From SFTJ01 sp045613305 (lineage in GTDB: Bacteria > Bacteroidota > Bacteroidia > Bacteroidales > Muribaculaceae), in NCBI GenBank assembly GCA_045613305.1, contig JAZLAU010000013.1:1-59025 (forward strand): a DNA stretch of 59,025 nt, written 5' to 3'. How positions within the stretch are numbered: the first letter of the stretch is position 1; each line of letters starts with the position of its first letter. The translations under genes and the position numbers were made by a program. Shown here piece by piece: positions 34,851 through 43,817 of this stretch. A model generated the notes under the pieces. It was not told where the DNA came from. It saw only the letters and a list, made by a program, of their open reading frames with translations, and did no database searches.

Positions 34851-35217
34851 TTAATGCAAATTTACTATATATTTAAGAGAAAATGAACAATGAACGGGTG
34901 TGACCAAAACGCACTGTGCGACTGGCAGGGTGCAGCCGGAATATTACGGAGTGGTGTTATGTTGCTGATATATAGCATAAAATAGGGTTGTTGGCACTGA
35001 TTTGAAATGACGTTAATAGGGATAATAGATGTGATTAAATAAGAAATTCAGACTATATTTTGCGAAAGAACGGTTAAAATGAAAAGTTTGAAAATGAGCG
35101 AAATTGATTATTAGCGGCTAAATGAGCAGGATATTGTAAAAAAGATATGTTTTAATGTGGTTTATGACTATGATGGCCAATTTCAGTATAATGGCTAATA
35201 ACTTTATGGGCCACTTT

Positions 35218-35313
35218 TTTGCGTCAATAGAAAATTTTTGATAAATTGCAATGATTTATGTAGTAATGGCTGCCGTGTAATTGACGATAGGTGTATAGCG
35301 TGGGTTAAATTGC
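35218..35313 (+). promoter_or_regulatory. Candidate promoters of the fucosidase gene
   Basis: Two similar arrangements: TTTG (35218-35221), 20 bases, TAAATTGC (35242-35249); and TTG (35281-35283), 22 bases, TAAATTGC (35306-35313). Both -7 boxes share the same deviation from TAnnTTTG. Which one is used is unknown. Confidence 0.35.
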
Positions 35314-35403
35314 TTATAAAGAGCAGTTAATCGGGCTGTAGTAGAATGCATGCGCAGAAAAAATAAAAAAGAATAAATTAACTAAAACAGATTATAAATT
35401 ATT

Positions 35404-37272
35404 ATGAAAAAAACATTGTTGGCAAGTGTGTTGGTTACATTGTTATCGGCATGTAGCACACAACCTCAAGAGACTTATTATGAAAAGCAGGTGGTTTTTC
35501 CTGCCGATGCAACCCCTGAGCAAAAGGTTGAAATGGCATCGCGACTAGTGCCTACTTCACAGCAATTGGAGTGGCAGCAAATGGAATTTACTGCCTTTTT
35601 GCATTTCGGTATGAATACCTTCACCGGTAACGAATGGGGTGACGGAACCGATAGCCCAGAATTGTTTAATCCATCGGAACTTGATTGTGAGCAATGGGTA
35701 AAAGCCTTGAAAGATGGCGGCTTTAAAATGGCATTGATAACAGCGAAGCACCACGACGGATTCTGCTTGTGGCAAACTGCAACAACCGAATATTCGGTTA
35801 AGAACTCGCCATGGAAAGATGGTAAGGGCGATGTTGTGCGCGAACTTCGTGACGCTTGCGAAAAATATGGCATGAAGTTTGGTGTGTATCTTTCACCTTG
35901 GGACCGAAACGCAGAGTGCTATGGCGATTCTCCTGCCTATAATAAGTTTTTCATCGAACAGCTGACCGAATTGCTCACCAACTATGGCGAAGTGCACGAA
36001 GTGTGGTTTGACGGAGCAAATGCAGAAGGACCAAATGGTAAGAAGCAGGTATATGACTGGGAGGCAATATTGAAGACCATCAGAGAGTTGCAACCACAAG
36101 CCGTGACAGCAATCATGGGCGATGATGTTAGATGGGTAGGCAATGAAGGCGGTCTTGGCCGCGAAACCGAATGGAGCTCTACAGTGCTCACTCCAGGCTC
36201 TTATGCACACTGCGAAGAATCGGACGCTGCACTTGGCATTAACCCTATGGCTAAGGACTTGGGTAGCCGTGAACTTATAGCAAAGGCAAAGCAGTTGTAT
36301 TGGTATCCATCGGAAGTGGATGTGTCGATTCGTCCGGGATGGTTCTATCATGCCGAACAAGACGAGCAAGTGCGTTCGTTGGCTAATTTGGTCGACATCT
36401 ATTATCAGTCGGTGGGATGTAATTCGGTATTGTTGCTTAACATTCCTCCTGACAGACGAGGCTTGATATACGAAGTGGATGTGCAACGCATAAAGGAACT
36501 TTCGGACTACATCGGAAAGACTTTTGCTGAAAATGTGGTGTTGAATGGCAACGAGTTGTGGCAAGCGAATATTGGCGATTCACGCGAATATGAAGTTAAG
36601 TCGGACGCGGTAGTTAACACATTCCTAATTCAAGAAGACATTACCAAGGGCCAACGTGTGGAGGATTTCTTGGTAGAAGTGTACAGCAATGGCGCATGGC
36701 AATATGCTGCCGAAGGAACAACTATCGGATACAAGCGTTTGCTACGATTCTCTGACTGCACACCAGAAAAGATTAGAATAACCGTTAGAGGCGCTCGCGC
36801 TTTGGCAAACATAACAAATGTTGGTTTGTATTATGCTGAACCATTGCAAGACAAGAATGCAAAGGTTAAGTTGAGCGATGTGTCGGTAGAAGGATGGAAA
36901 GTTGTTGGCGCCGAAGCATCGGCAGCCATCGATGGCGACCGAGCAACAGCGTGGGAAGCAGAAGGCCTAACATCGTTGGTGGTTGATATGGGCAAAGAAG
37001 AGGCAATAGCCGGATTCTGCTATGCTCCAAAGGCTGGCGATGACTTGAGCGGTACGATTTACAAGTATCGTTTCTATGTAAGTTCTGATGCTCAAAACTG
37101 GACTCCTTGTGATGCCCATGGCGAATTTAGCAACATTATGCACAATCCGATTCCTTACTTTGTGCGATTTGGCAAAACATACAATGCTCGTTACTTTAAG
37201 TTAGAATCGGTTGCCGAAATCAATGGCGAAGCCAAAACTGCTATTGGCGACGTTGGTGTGTTGTTGAAGTAA
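35404..37272 (+). CDS. Alpha-L-fucosidase lipoprotein (GH29) with C-terminal discoidin-like domain
   Basis: A 622-residue lipoprotein (lipobox LSAC, Cys near residue 17). The GH29 barrel shows the family landmarks: FLHFGMNTF, AKHHDGFCLW, KFGVYLSPWD and the nucleophile region VWFDGANAEG with the catalytic Asp near residue 202. VRWVGNEGG and RPGWFYH are patterns I associate with subfamily B (alpha-1,3/1,4-fucosidases). A beta-rich domain and an F5/8 type C (discoidin) domain (about residues 490-620) follow and could bind glycan. It should release L-fucose from mucin, milk or blood-group glycans, which FucP (52740-54059) could import. The linkage preference is inferred. Confidence 0.92.
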   Translation: MKKTLLASVLVTLLSACSTQPQETYYEKQVVFPADATPEQKVEMASRLVPTSQQLEWQQMEFTAFLHFGMNTFTGNEWGDGTDSPELFNPSELDCEQWVKALKDGGFKMALITAKHHDGFCLWQTATTEYSVKNSPWKDGKGDVVRELRDACEKYGMKFGVYLSPWDRNAECYGDSPAYNKFFIEQLTELLTNYGEVHEVWFDGANAEGPNGKKQVYDWEAILKTIRELQPQAVTAIMGDDVRWVGNEGGLGRETEWSSTVLTPGSYAHCEESDAALGINPMAKDLGSRELIAKAKQLYWYPSEVDVSIRPGWFYHAEQDEQVRSLANLVDIYYQSVGCNSVLLLNIPPDRRGLIYEVDVQRIKELSDYIGKTFAENVVLNGNELWQANIGDSREYEVKSDAVVNTFLIQEDITKGQRVEDFLVEVYSNGAWQYAAEGTTIGYKRLLRFSDCTPEKIRITVRGARALANITNVGLYYAEPLQDKNAKVKLSDVSVEGWKVVGAEASAAIDGDRATAWEAEGLTSLVVDMGKEEAIAGFCYAPKAGDDLSGTIYKYRFYVSSDAQNWTPCDAHGEFSNIMHNPIPYFVRFGKTYNARYFKLESVAEINGEAKTAIGDVGVLLK

Positions 37273-37462
37273 ATTCGGAACGTTATCCTGTTGGATTAAA
37301 TATAAATTTAAATTAGTATATAGTGCTTAAGTCGTAATAGTGTTATCTATTTGTTGATGATGGACAAACTATTAAAAGAGCAGGTTAGATGCTTATGATG
37401 AGAAGTTGCCAAAATATACTATAGGAAAGATGAAACCAACATAGAAAAAGCATTACCTTAAC

Positions 37463-38614
37463 ATGAAAAAGATATTTTATTTATTGATGTGCGCATTTAT
37501 GTTTACGTCATGTGAAAAGCCCCAAGGTCCAGAAGACAAAGTGTGGGCATGGGTGTCAGGGTCACTGAAGATGAGCGAAGAGAAACTGGAGCATTATTTC
37601 GCTGCAGCCGATTCTGCCGGCATAGATGCCATAATAATGGAGTGTCACAATGGTTATCCAGAGGTTCTTGACAGCACAACGTTTGTCGATTCGGCAGCCA
37701 TAAAGATAATAGAACGCGCTGTGCCTTATGCAAAGAAGTATGGCATAGAGTTGCATGCATGGATGTGGAGCACCAACCGATGCGAAAAGCATTTGCGAGC
37801 AGCGCACCCCGATTGGTATCAAGTGAATGCACAAGGCGAATCGTGCAACGACATAAAACTCTATAATCGTGAGCACTATCGTTGGTTGTGCCCATCACGC
37901 AGCGAAGCCACAGAATATCTCAAGGAACGTGCAGCAGAATTGGCACGCATTGACGGCTTGGCAGGTGTGCATCTTGACTTTATTCGTTATCCCGATGCTA
38001 TATTGCCTTATGCATTGCACGAATCGCGAGGCGTGGTACAAGACAAGGTGTATCCGTTGTGGGATTTCTGCTATTGCGATTCTTGCCGCGCTGCCTTTAA
38101 GGCTCAGCATGGCATCGACCCAATGGAACTTGAAGACCCAACAGCCAATGAGCAATGGATGCAATATAGATGGGATGTGTTGGCAAAGCAAGCATCGGAA
38201 GTGTGTGCAGCCATAAAGGCCGAAGGCAAAATTGCCACTGCAGCAGTGTTTGCTTCACCAGATGAGTCGAAGAAACTTGTTCGCCAAGATTGGGTGAACT
38301 TCAAAAACATTGATGTTGTATTCCCAATGATATATCACAAATATTATGGCTGGGAAGATGAAATGGTGGCAACAGCAGTGCAAGAGGGCGTTGAAGGTTT
38401 GGCAGCGGCAGGCAGTCCGGCATATTTGTGCTCGGGTTTGTTTGTTGGTCATATGCCTCAGGGCCGAATATTTGAGTTCATGCAAATGACACGCAATGCT
38501 GGTGCTAAGGGATTCTGCTTCTTCTCGCTTGAAGGACTTGACCGCAAGCGCGACGATGGCACCGATCGCTGGGCCGAAGTTACCGAAGCAATCAAGAAGT
38601 TTAAAGAAATGTAA
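37463..38614 (+). CDS. GHL10-like glycoside hydrolase lipoprotein
   Basis: A 383-residue lipoprotein (lipobox FTSC). It has a TIM-barrel pattern with LHAWMWSTN, then VHLDFIRYP near residue 170, VVFPMIYHKYYGW near 290, and GFCFFSLEGLD near the end. This resembles the glycosyl-hydrolase-like 10 family (YngK/DUF187), in which the Asp in the HxDxxxYP motif is part of the active site. A Cys pair (FCYCDSCR) is unusual and may bind metal. The substrate is unknown. The gene follows the fucosidase gene by 190 bases on the same strand, with no terminator visible between them, so co-transcription is possible. Confidence 0.75.
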   Translation: MKKIFYLLMCAFMFTSCEKPQGPEDKVWAWVSGSLKMSEEKLEHYFAAADSAGIDAIIMECHNGYPEVLDSTTFVDSAAIKIIERAVPYAKKYGIELHAWMWSTNRCEKHLRAAHPDWYQVNAQGESCNDIKLYNREHYRWLCPSRSEATEYLKERAAELARIDGLAGVHLDFIRYPDAILPYALHESRGVVQDKVYPLWDFCYCDSCRAAFKAQHGIDPMELEDPTANEQWMQYRWDVLAKQASEVCAAIKAEGKIATAAVFASPDESKKLVRQDWVNFKNIDVVFPMIYHKYYGWEDEMVATAVQEGVEGLAAAGSPAYLCSGLFVGHMPQGRIFEFMQMTRNAGAKGFCFFSLEGLDRKRDDGTDRWAEVTEAIKKFKEM

Positions 38615-38684
38615 TAACCTGATTGGAAAATGTGAAGTCCTAAATTACAGGATTTGACATAAAAATAAAAAGGCTAAAATAATG

Positions 38685-38758
38685 AGCGAGGGGCAGTGAG
38701 CCTCTCGCTTATTTTTATGCTTAATGTTTGCTGAGTGATCCTCTCGCTTATTTTTATG
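38685..38758 (+). terminator. Terminator with duplicated 3' arm after the GHL10-like gene
   Basis: AGCGAGGGG (38685-38693) pairs with CCTCTCGCT (38701-38709), followed by TATTTTTATG. The 3' arm with its T-tract (19 bases starting CCTCTCGCTTATTTTT) is repeated exactly at 38740-38758, 39 bases on. Either copy could pair with the single 5' arm. Confidence 0.65.
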
Positions 38759-38794
38759 ACTAATAGTTTGCTATGTGAGTGAGCCGTGCAGCAG

Positions 38795-39805
38795 TTATTT
38801 CACCACTCGGCCGCGTTGGTGAGGTGTGCTCACTGAAGGTGGGCGATAGTGAGGGGCAACTATCACATTGCCATACCCGCCGTTGTAGTCGTTGCTTCCT
38901 CCGCCGTTCACGTTAAGGCTGATGTTTCGGAACACTTCATAAAGCAATCCGCCGAAGTCGATGCCAAGTTTTGCGCCGTTGAGGTTATAATAAGGTTTTA
39001 TGATAGGCACAATGGCATGTTTTCCCGAAACGGGGTCGTGAATGTTTTGTGCACCTACGTCAACACCCCATTTGTCGTTGTTGGTTTTAAATGTCATATA
39101 TCCGCCGTACACAATTAATCCGCCGCCATGAATGTTGCTCATAAACGGAGCCGACTGATAGTTGGCAAAAGCGTTAAGGCTCATATTGTCGTTGATGGTG
39201 TAGGCAACCGAAGCATTTCCACCGAAAGTGTTATACACTTGCCAAGGCTCGTTATATTTCATTAATTGCATTCCGGCCGTAACTTGCCAGCGTTCGCCGA
39301 AATTTTGCGTTACAAGTGCTCCGCCAGTTCGCACCGAGCCAAGCAGCGGCATGGTTTGATAGACGCTAAATCCGTCGAGATGTCCATCGTACCACGATGC
39401 AATTTGCCCTTGTTGGCTAAAGTCGTTGGCGAAAATGTTGCGTTGCCAAATGAGATGAGTTTGCTCGGGGTAATAGTTTTGTTTTGGAATGTCTTTTTCG
39501 GGGTTATAATGTTTTAGCGAATCGGCAAACGAATAGTCGGTAGGAGTTTGCGCTGAAAGCGTGTTGTTTTCGAATCGCTTTTTGAAGTCTGGGGCATTAA
39601 GTTTAAGGTCCTGCTGGAGTTTGTAGCCCTCTTTGGTGGAAAGAATTCCCGAGTTGACATGCTGCAGGAGTAATTCATTTCGGGGATTAATGGAGTCGCG
39701 ATAAGCACCTTTTCCGTTACCGTCAAACACCTCGAAACTGTTTTGCCCAAAGGCAAATATTGGGCAAACGAGCGAGAATAATATTGATAACAAAAGGTGC
39801 TTCAT
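38795..39805 (-). CDS. Exported outer-membrane-like protein, function unknown
   Basis: A 336-residue protein with a signal peptide (ending AFGQ, about residue 21). The first 120 residues are polar and Asn/Gln-rich; the rest (from about residue 135) alternates in the way of an outer-membrane barrel, with many Gly, Tyr and Asn residues. The tail (YRPPSVSTPHQRGRVVK) is basic and unlike a normal barrel end, so it may be periplasmic. I do not recognise the family. It is the last of three minus-strand genes (gaps of 16 and 23 bases) that probably form one operon. Confidence 0.7.
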   Translation of the reverse strand: MKHLLLSILFSLVCPIFAFGQNSFEVFDGNGKGAYRDSINPRNELLLQHVNSGILSTKEGYKLQQDLKLNAPDFKKRFENNTLSAQTPTDYSFADSLKHYNPEKDIPKQNYYPEQTHLIWQRNIFANDFSQQGQIASWYDGHLDGFSVYQTMPLLGSVRTGGALVTQNFGERWQVTAGMQLMKYNEPWQVYNTFGGNASVAYTINDNMSLNAFANYQSAPFMSNIHGGGLIVYGGYMTFKTNNDKWGVDVGAQNIHDPVSGKHAIVPIIKPYYNLNGAKLGIDFGGLLYEVFRNISLNVNGGGSNDYNGGYGNVIVAPHYRPPSVSTPHQRGRVVK

Positions 39806-39821
39806 AGCGATGCGTTAATGG

Positions 39822-40409
39822 TTAGAATAAATAACCCACCGACACAACCCAATTGTGGGCGCGTTTAGCATATGTGTTAGGCTGGTATTCGTAGTCCATA
39901 AAGATATGAGTGCCAATAGGGTGCTGATAGGTGAGACCTATTTGGTAATGATTCACAATGGTAAATCCAAGACCAATGTTTGCGCTTAATTCAATTCGGT
40001 CGGCCCATGTTTCGGTGTTGCCCCATGAGTCGATGGTGTGACGCAGATTGTCGAAAGTGCTGAAACAACTCACTCCGGCCAGCAAATATGGCGTCATTAC
40101 GGGCACCATATTGAAGTTATACTTAATGTTAATGGGCACTTCAAGTCCGGTTTCGTCATATTGCTCTTGGTTTCTGCTGGCATAAAGCACGCTGAAGTCA
40201 AAGCCCAAACCGATAGGGGAGTTGTAATCCATTTTTAGCCCGGCCACAAATCCCGAAAAACTGGTGCTCATTTGCTGAGGCTCGCTAAGATTGCGAGCGC
40301 CGTCAAGTCGGTTGAGCCTTGCACCACCAGTGACGCCCACCTTAAGCTGGGCATTAACTGCGGTGCATGCCATAAAGGCCAATAATATGGTGATGAGAGT
40401 TTTTTTCAT
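39822..40409 (-). CDS. Outer-membrane beta-barrel protein (PorT/OMP_b-brl family)
   Basis: A 195-residue protein with a signal peptide (ending VNAQ, about residue 21) and the layout of the small Bacteroidetes porin-like barrels. It starts LKVGVTGGARLNRL, has a GLKMDYNSPIGLGFDFSVLY strand pair and an LEVPINIKYNF segment typical of the family, and ends with the aromatic strand VVSVGYLF. The function of such barrels is generally unknown. It lies between two other envelope genes in a likely operon. Confidence 0.85.
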   Translation of the reverse strand: MKKTLITILLAFMACTAVNAQLKVGVTGGARLNRLDGARNLSEPQQMSTSFSGFVAGLKMDYNSPIGLGFDFSVLYASRNQEQYDETGLEVPINIKYNFNMVPVMTPYLLAGVSCFSTFDNLRHTIDSWGNTETWADRIELSANIGLGFTIVNHYQIGLTYQHPIGTHIFMDYEYQPNTYAKRAHNWVVSVGYLF

Positions 40410-40432
40410 TATTTTTTGAGGCTGAATTGTAG

Positions 40433-41167
40433 TTAGTATGCTATCCAGTCGTCGGGAGAGATGGTGATGGCGTGATAAATGGTGTCGCCCGTTTTATACA
40501 CATATTTGTAGTATATGCCAATGTCGTGGCGAGTTTGCTTGCTTTCGTTGTTGGCCATGGTGTTAACCATTTGTCTTTTCATGCCCTGCTCGAGCGCAGG
40601 GAAATCGATTTCGGCATACGAAGGCTCGCACTCAATGAGGTAGGTGATGGTGCTGTCGTTTTCCACAATCACCTTTTGCAATGACGACCCGTTTTGGTAG
40701 TCGATGGGGCAAGCGCTGTTTTCGGCCAAAGCGGTGGCATTTACCACAACCGATTTGTCGAAGTCTTTGCCGAGTTCATCGCTGCTAACCACAAGTTCGT
40801 TAATGAGATTTCCGTGCTGGTCGGTGGCTCGGTATTTAAGGCCGTAGCCATTGTCTTTTAGCAGATTGGTGAATGCGGTGTATCGTTGGTCTTTCAGCGT
40901 GTAACTCACGTTAAGTTTCATGTAGTCGGAGTTTTTAAACATTTCGGCTGTGAGGGTGTCCTTTATGAGATATTCAAACACCAGGTTGTTATCGTCGTGG
41001 CCGATGTTGTAGATAGTGACACCCTCAATAACTTCTTGAGGTATTCTGAATTCGTTGCGACATTCCTCTACAAGGGTTTTGAGGTCTACACTTTTTTGAG
41101 AACATGACGCCAATGCCACAACGATAGAGGCAAGCAAAATGTTGCGAAATATTGATAGTTGATTCAT
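40433..41167 (-). CDS. Lipoprotein, function unknown (first gene of envelope operon)
   Basis: A 244-residue lipoprotein with lipobox LASC (Cys near residue 22). I chose the ATG at 41167. An in-frame start at 41209 would place 14 residues before the signal peptide, and the best promoter match (41210-41240) would then overlap the coding sequence. The mature part has no motif I recognise. It is mixed alpha/beta with a DLKTLVEECRNEF start and repeated YxxYV strands near the end. It is followed by two outer-membrane barrel genes, so an envelope role is likely. Confidence 0.72.
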   Translation of the reverse strand: MNQLSIFRNILLASIVVALASCSQKSVDLKTLVEECRNEFRIPQEVIEGVTIYNIGHDDNNLVFEYLIKDTLTAEMFKNSDYMKLNVSYTLKDQRYTAFTNLLKDNGYGLKYRATDQHGNLINELVVSSDELGKDFDKSVVVNATALAENSACPIDYQNGSSLQKVIVENDSTITYLIECEPSYAEIDFPALEQGMKRQMVNTMANNESKQTRHDIGIYYKYVYKTGDTIYHAITISPDDWIAY

Positions 41168-41209
41168 GCCTAATAGTTCGGGTTGTCTGATGATTTTAAT
41201 AATTTGCAA

Positions 41210-41240
41210 TAAAATTACAATGAAAAACGAGAAAATGCAA
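41210..41240 (-). promoter_or_regulatory. Candidate promoter of the lipoprotein/barrel operon
   Basis: Minus strand: TTG (41238-41240), 20 bases, TAATTTTA (41210-41217), one mismatch from the -7 box. Leader about 36 bases. Confidence 0.4.
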
Positions 41241-41312
41241 TAATCGTCAGCATAAGCGTGTGGCAGATTATTGTTTTCGGGTGAGTGGAGTGTTTTAATT
41301 TCGATGGGTTTT

Positions 41313-43574
41313 TCATTCTAATTTTTGCAGTGCATTTATTGCTGATTCGTTACCGTTATCGGCGGCTTTATGCAACCATTTCATGGCTTCATTGCGATTT
41401 TTTGTTACGCCTATACCATTTAAGTAGCATTTCCCGAGTTGGTATTGAGCCTCGTCATGTCCGTTATTGGCGGCCTTTTCATACCATTTAACCGCTTCGG
41501 TGCGGTCCTTTTTAAAATCCCAATAATAGAAGAATCCAAGAAAGAATTGCGCCTTTGCGTTTTCTTGCAATGCAGCCTTTTTCCACCAATTGCCGGCTTC
41601 GGCCAAGTCTTGTTCAACTCCGTTACCCCAAAGGTAGCATGAGCCAATAGCACACTGAGCGTCAGCATAACCTTGAGCGGCTGCTTTGTGATACCAATTC
41701 AAGGCTTCCTGATTGTTATTCTCAACGTTGTTACCCCAATAGTAGCACTCGCCGAGGGTGTATTGTGCTTCGGCATGGCCTTGTTCGGCTGCTTTATTAA
41801 GCCAAGTGAATGCTTCTTGCGGATTGCTGTCTTTTGTCAACAGATAGCAAGCGAAAGCATCAGCGCCATTTGTGCTGTATTTTTTCAGTTTTGTTTCAGC
41901 CAACGACTTTGTTAATAATTTCCCCGAAACGGCGGCTTTGTTCCACCACTTCACAGCCTCGGTGATGTTTTTTTCTACACCGTTGCCTTTTTCGTAGCAT
42001 GTGCCAAGGACGTATTGCGCTTCGGCGAGGCCTTTTTCGGCTGCTTTGCGGTACCATTTTGCCGCCTCGGTGTGATTGTTTTCTTTAGCGTATTTTAAGC
42101 CCAGTTTGTGCTCTTCTTGTGCGCTTTTCGGTGCATTACTATTATTGGCATTTTTGCTTGGACTTGTGGTTTTGTTTGTTTCAACAGATTGAAGTTTATT
42201 TTTCGCTTGTTTTGGTTTTTGTTTGGATGTTCCACTGGCACTTTTCGCAGCATCTATAGCCCATTCGTCTTCAGAAAAGTAATCATCGAGATAGGCTTGC
42301 GCATCGGCATGTCCTTTTTCGGCGGCTTTGCGAAACCATTTTTCAGCTTCATTTAGGTCTTCTTCCACGCCATCACCCCAAAAGTAGCATTTTCCAAGGG
42401 TGTATTGCGCATTGGCATGGCCTTTTTCAGCGGCTTTGCGGTACCATTTTGCCGCCTCGGTGCGGTCTTTAGTAACCCCTTCGCCATTAAAGTAGCACAC
42501 GCCAATCTCGTATTGTGCTTTTGCATGGCCTTTTTCAGCGGCTTTGCGCCACCAATTTGCTGCTTCGGTAAGGTCTTTAGTAACCCCATGGCCATAAAAG
42601 TAGCAATTTCCGAGAAAGTATTGTGCATCGGCCAAACCTTGTTCAGCGGCTTTACGATACCATTTTGCTGCTTCAGTGAGGTTTTTAGTAACCCCATGGC
42701 CATTATAGTAGCAATTTCCGAGAAAGTATTGTGCATAGACCATACCTTTTTCAGCGGCTTTACGATACCATTTTGCTGCTTCGGTGAAGTCTTTAGTAAC
42801 CCCTTCGCCATTATAGTAGCAAGTGCCAATGTCGCTTTGCGCATCGGCATGGCCTTGTTCAGCGGCTTTGCGCCACCAATTTGCTGCTTCGGTAAGGTTT
42901 TTAGTAACCCCTAAGCCATCAAAGTAGCAACTTCCAAGTTGGTATTGCGCATCGGCATGGTCTTGTTCAGCGGCTTTACGATACCATTTTATGGCTTCAA
43001 TATCATCTCTTTTCACACCTTTGCCATAACCGTAGCACTTGCCAAGTTGGTATTGCGCTTTGGCATGGCCTTTTTCAGCGGCTTTGCGCCACCATTTTGC
43101 TGCTTCGGTAAGGTTTTTAGTAACCCCTAGGCCATCATAGTAGCAAGCACCAATGTTGTATTGCGCATCGGCCATACCTTGTTCAGCGGCTTTGCGCCAC
43201 CAATTTGCTGCTTCGGTAAGGTTTTTAGTAACCCCTACGCCATCAAAGTAGCACATTCCAATGTCGTATTGCGCTTCGACCAAACCTTGTTCAGCAGCTT
43301 TACGATACCATTTTGCTGCTTCGGTGGGGTTTTTAGTAACCCCTTTGCCCAAATCGTAGCATGAGCCAAGTGAGGCTTGCGCCTTGGCATGGCCTTGTTC
43401 AGCGGCTTTGCGCCACCATTTCACGCTATTTACATAATCGGCTTTTTTGTAGTATTCATAACCTTTTTGAGCCATTTCCTGAGGTGTGGTTTGAGAAAAG
43501 GCTTCGGTATAAATAGCGGCAAGGATGATTAAAAACAACACTCGTAAAAAGTGCTTTGGGTTAAATTGAGTCAT
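41313..43574 (-). CDS. Exported Sel1-repeat protein
   Basis: A 753-residue exported protein (signal peptide ending AFSQ, about residue 28) made of about 18 Sel1-like repeats of 36 residues. The typical unit reads EAAKWYRKAAEQG, then AQYxLGxCYxxGxGVTKN. Repeats 1-10 are nearly identical; then comes a Lys/Ser/Asn-rich linker (about residues 425-485), followed by more diverged repeats and one degenerate one. Sel1 repeats form alpha-solenoid scaffolds for protein-protein contacts; in secreted form they often occur in host-interaction or envelope proteins. The binding partner is unknown. A -7 box (TACATTTG, minus strand 43670-43677) gives a leader of about 90 bases. Confidence 0.92.
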   Translation of the reverse strand: MTQFNPKHFLRVLFLIILAAIYTEAFSQTTPQEMAQKGYEYYKKADYVNSVKWWRKAAEQGHAKAQASLGSCYDLGKGVTKNPTEAAKWYRKAAEQGLVEAQYDIGMCYFDGVGVTKNLTEAANWWRKAAEQGMADAQYNIGACYYDGLGVTKNLTEAAKWWRKAAEKGHAKAQYQLGKCYGYGKGVKRDDIEAIKWYRKAAEQDHADAQYQLGSCYFDGLGVTKNLTEAANWWRKAAEQGHADAQSDIGTCYYNGEGVTKDFTEAAKWYRKAAEKGMVYAQYFLGNCYYNGHGVTKNLTEAAKWYRKAAEQGLADAQYFLGNCYFYGHGVTKDLTEAANWWRKAAEKGHAKAQYEIGVCYFNGEGVTKDRTEAAKWYRKAAEKGHANAQYTLGKCYFWGDGVEEDLNEAEKWFRKAAEKGHADAQAYLDDYFSEDEWAIDAAKSASGTSKQKPKQAKNKLQSVETNKTTSPSKNANNSNAPKSAQEEHKLGLKYAKENNHTEAAKWYRKAAEKGLAEAQYVLGTCYEKGNGVEKNITEAVKWWNKAAVSGKLLTKSLAETKLKKYSTNGADAFACYLLTKDSNPQEAFTWLNKAAEQGHAEAQYTLGECYYWGNNVENNNQEALNWYHKAAAQGYADAQCAIGSCYLWGNGVEQDLAEAGNWWKKAALQENAKAQFFLGFFYYWDFKKDRTEAVKWYEKAANNGHDEAQYQLGKCYLNGIGVTKNRNEAMKWLHKAADNGNESAINALQKLE
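42350..43430 (-). repeat. Array of about ten near-identical 108-base repeats
   Basis: The coding units of Sel1 repeats 1-10 are also highly similar as DNA. For example, AGGTTTTTAGTAACCCC and TTCAGCGGCTTTGCG recur about every 108 bases on the plus strand. Such an array can gain or lose units by slippage or recombination without shifting the frame. Confidence 0.85.
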
Positions 43575-43772
43575 AATGACAATTATTTAAAAGAGGTTTA
43601 AGACTTGTAATGTGATAGAAAAATTACTATTAAACAATAGTTGTTTCTACGTAAAAATGATATGTATCACAAATGTAGCATTTTTTTAAATATGTTGTAT
43701 GTGTGTAGAAAAAATGGCGATGATTTTGTGTAAAAAATAAGGGCATAGGTGTAATTTTTCTCTTTCATTGAT

Positions 43773-43780
43773 TATCTTTG
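43773..43780 (+). promoter_or_regulatory. Candidate -7 box of the ridA-threonine deaminase operon
   Basis: TATCTTTG, a full -7 match about 38 bases before the ridA ATG. No TTG lies at the expected -33 distance. Confidence 0.4.
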
Positions 43781-43817
43781 TATCATAAACGAAAAATCAA
43801 AAAAAAATAAAGCAACT

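Larger units (their letters stand above)
34567..35403. other. Long AT-rich intergenic region before the fucosidase gene
   Basis: This 837-base stretch has no credible protein gene. It contains a strong hairpin at 34687-34724 and a 16-base palindrome TGGCACAATTGTGCCA at 34726-34741. A minus-strand -7 box (TAAATTTG, 34857-34864) and candidate plus-strand promoter elements of the fucosidase gene lie near 35218-35313. The part from about 34870 to 35200 shows no recognisable feature. Confidence 0.5.

Noticed and set aside
34645..34854. 69-codon plus-strand frame after the PCMD operon
   Set aside because: It runs through the hairpin at 34687-34724 and the palindrome at 34726-34741, which would act as a terminator.
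42405..42914. Long open frame on the plus strand across the Sel1 gene (with repeats of FCCFGKVFSNP)
   Set aside because: It is antisense to the repeat array; the periodicity simply mirrors the 108-base coding repeats on the minus strand.
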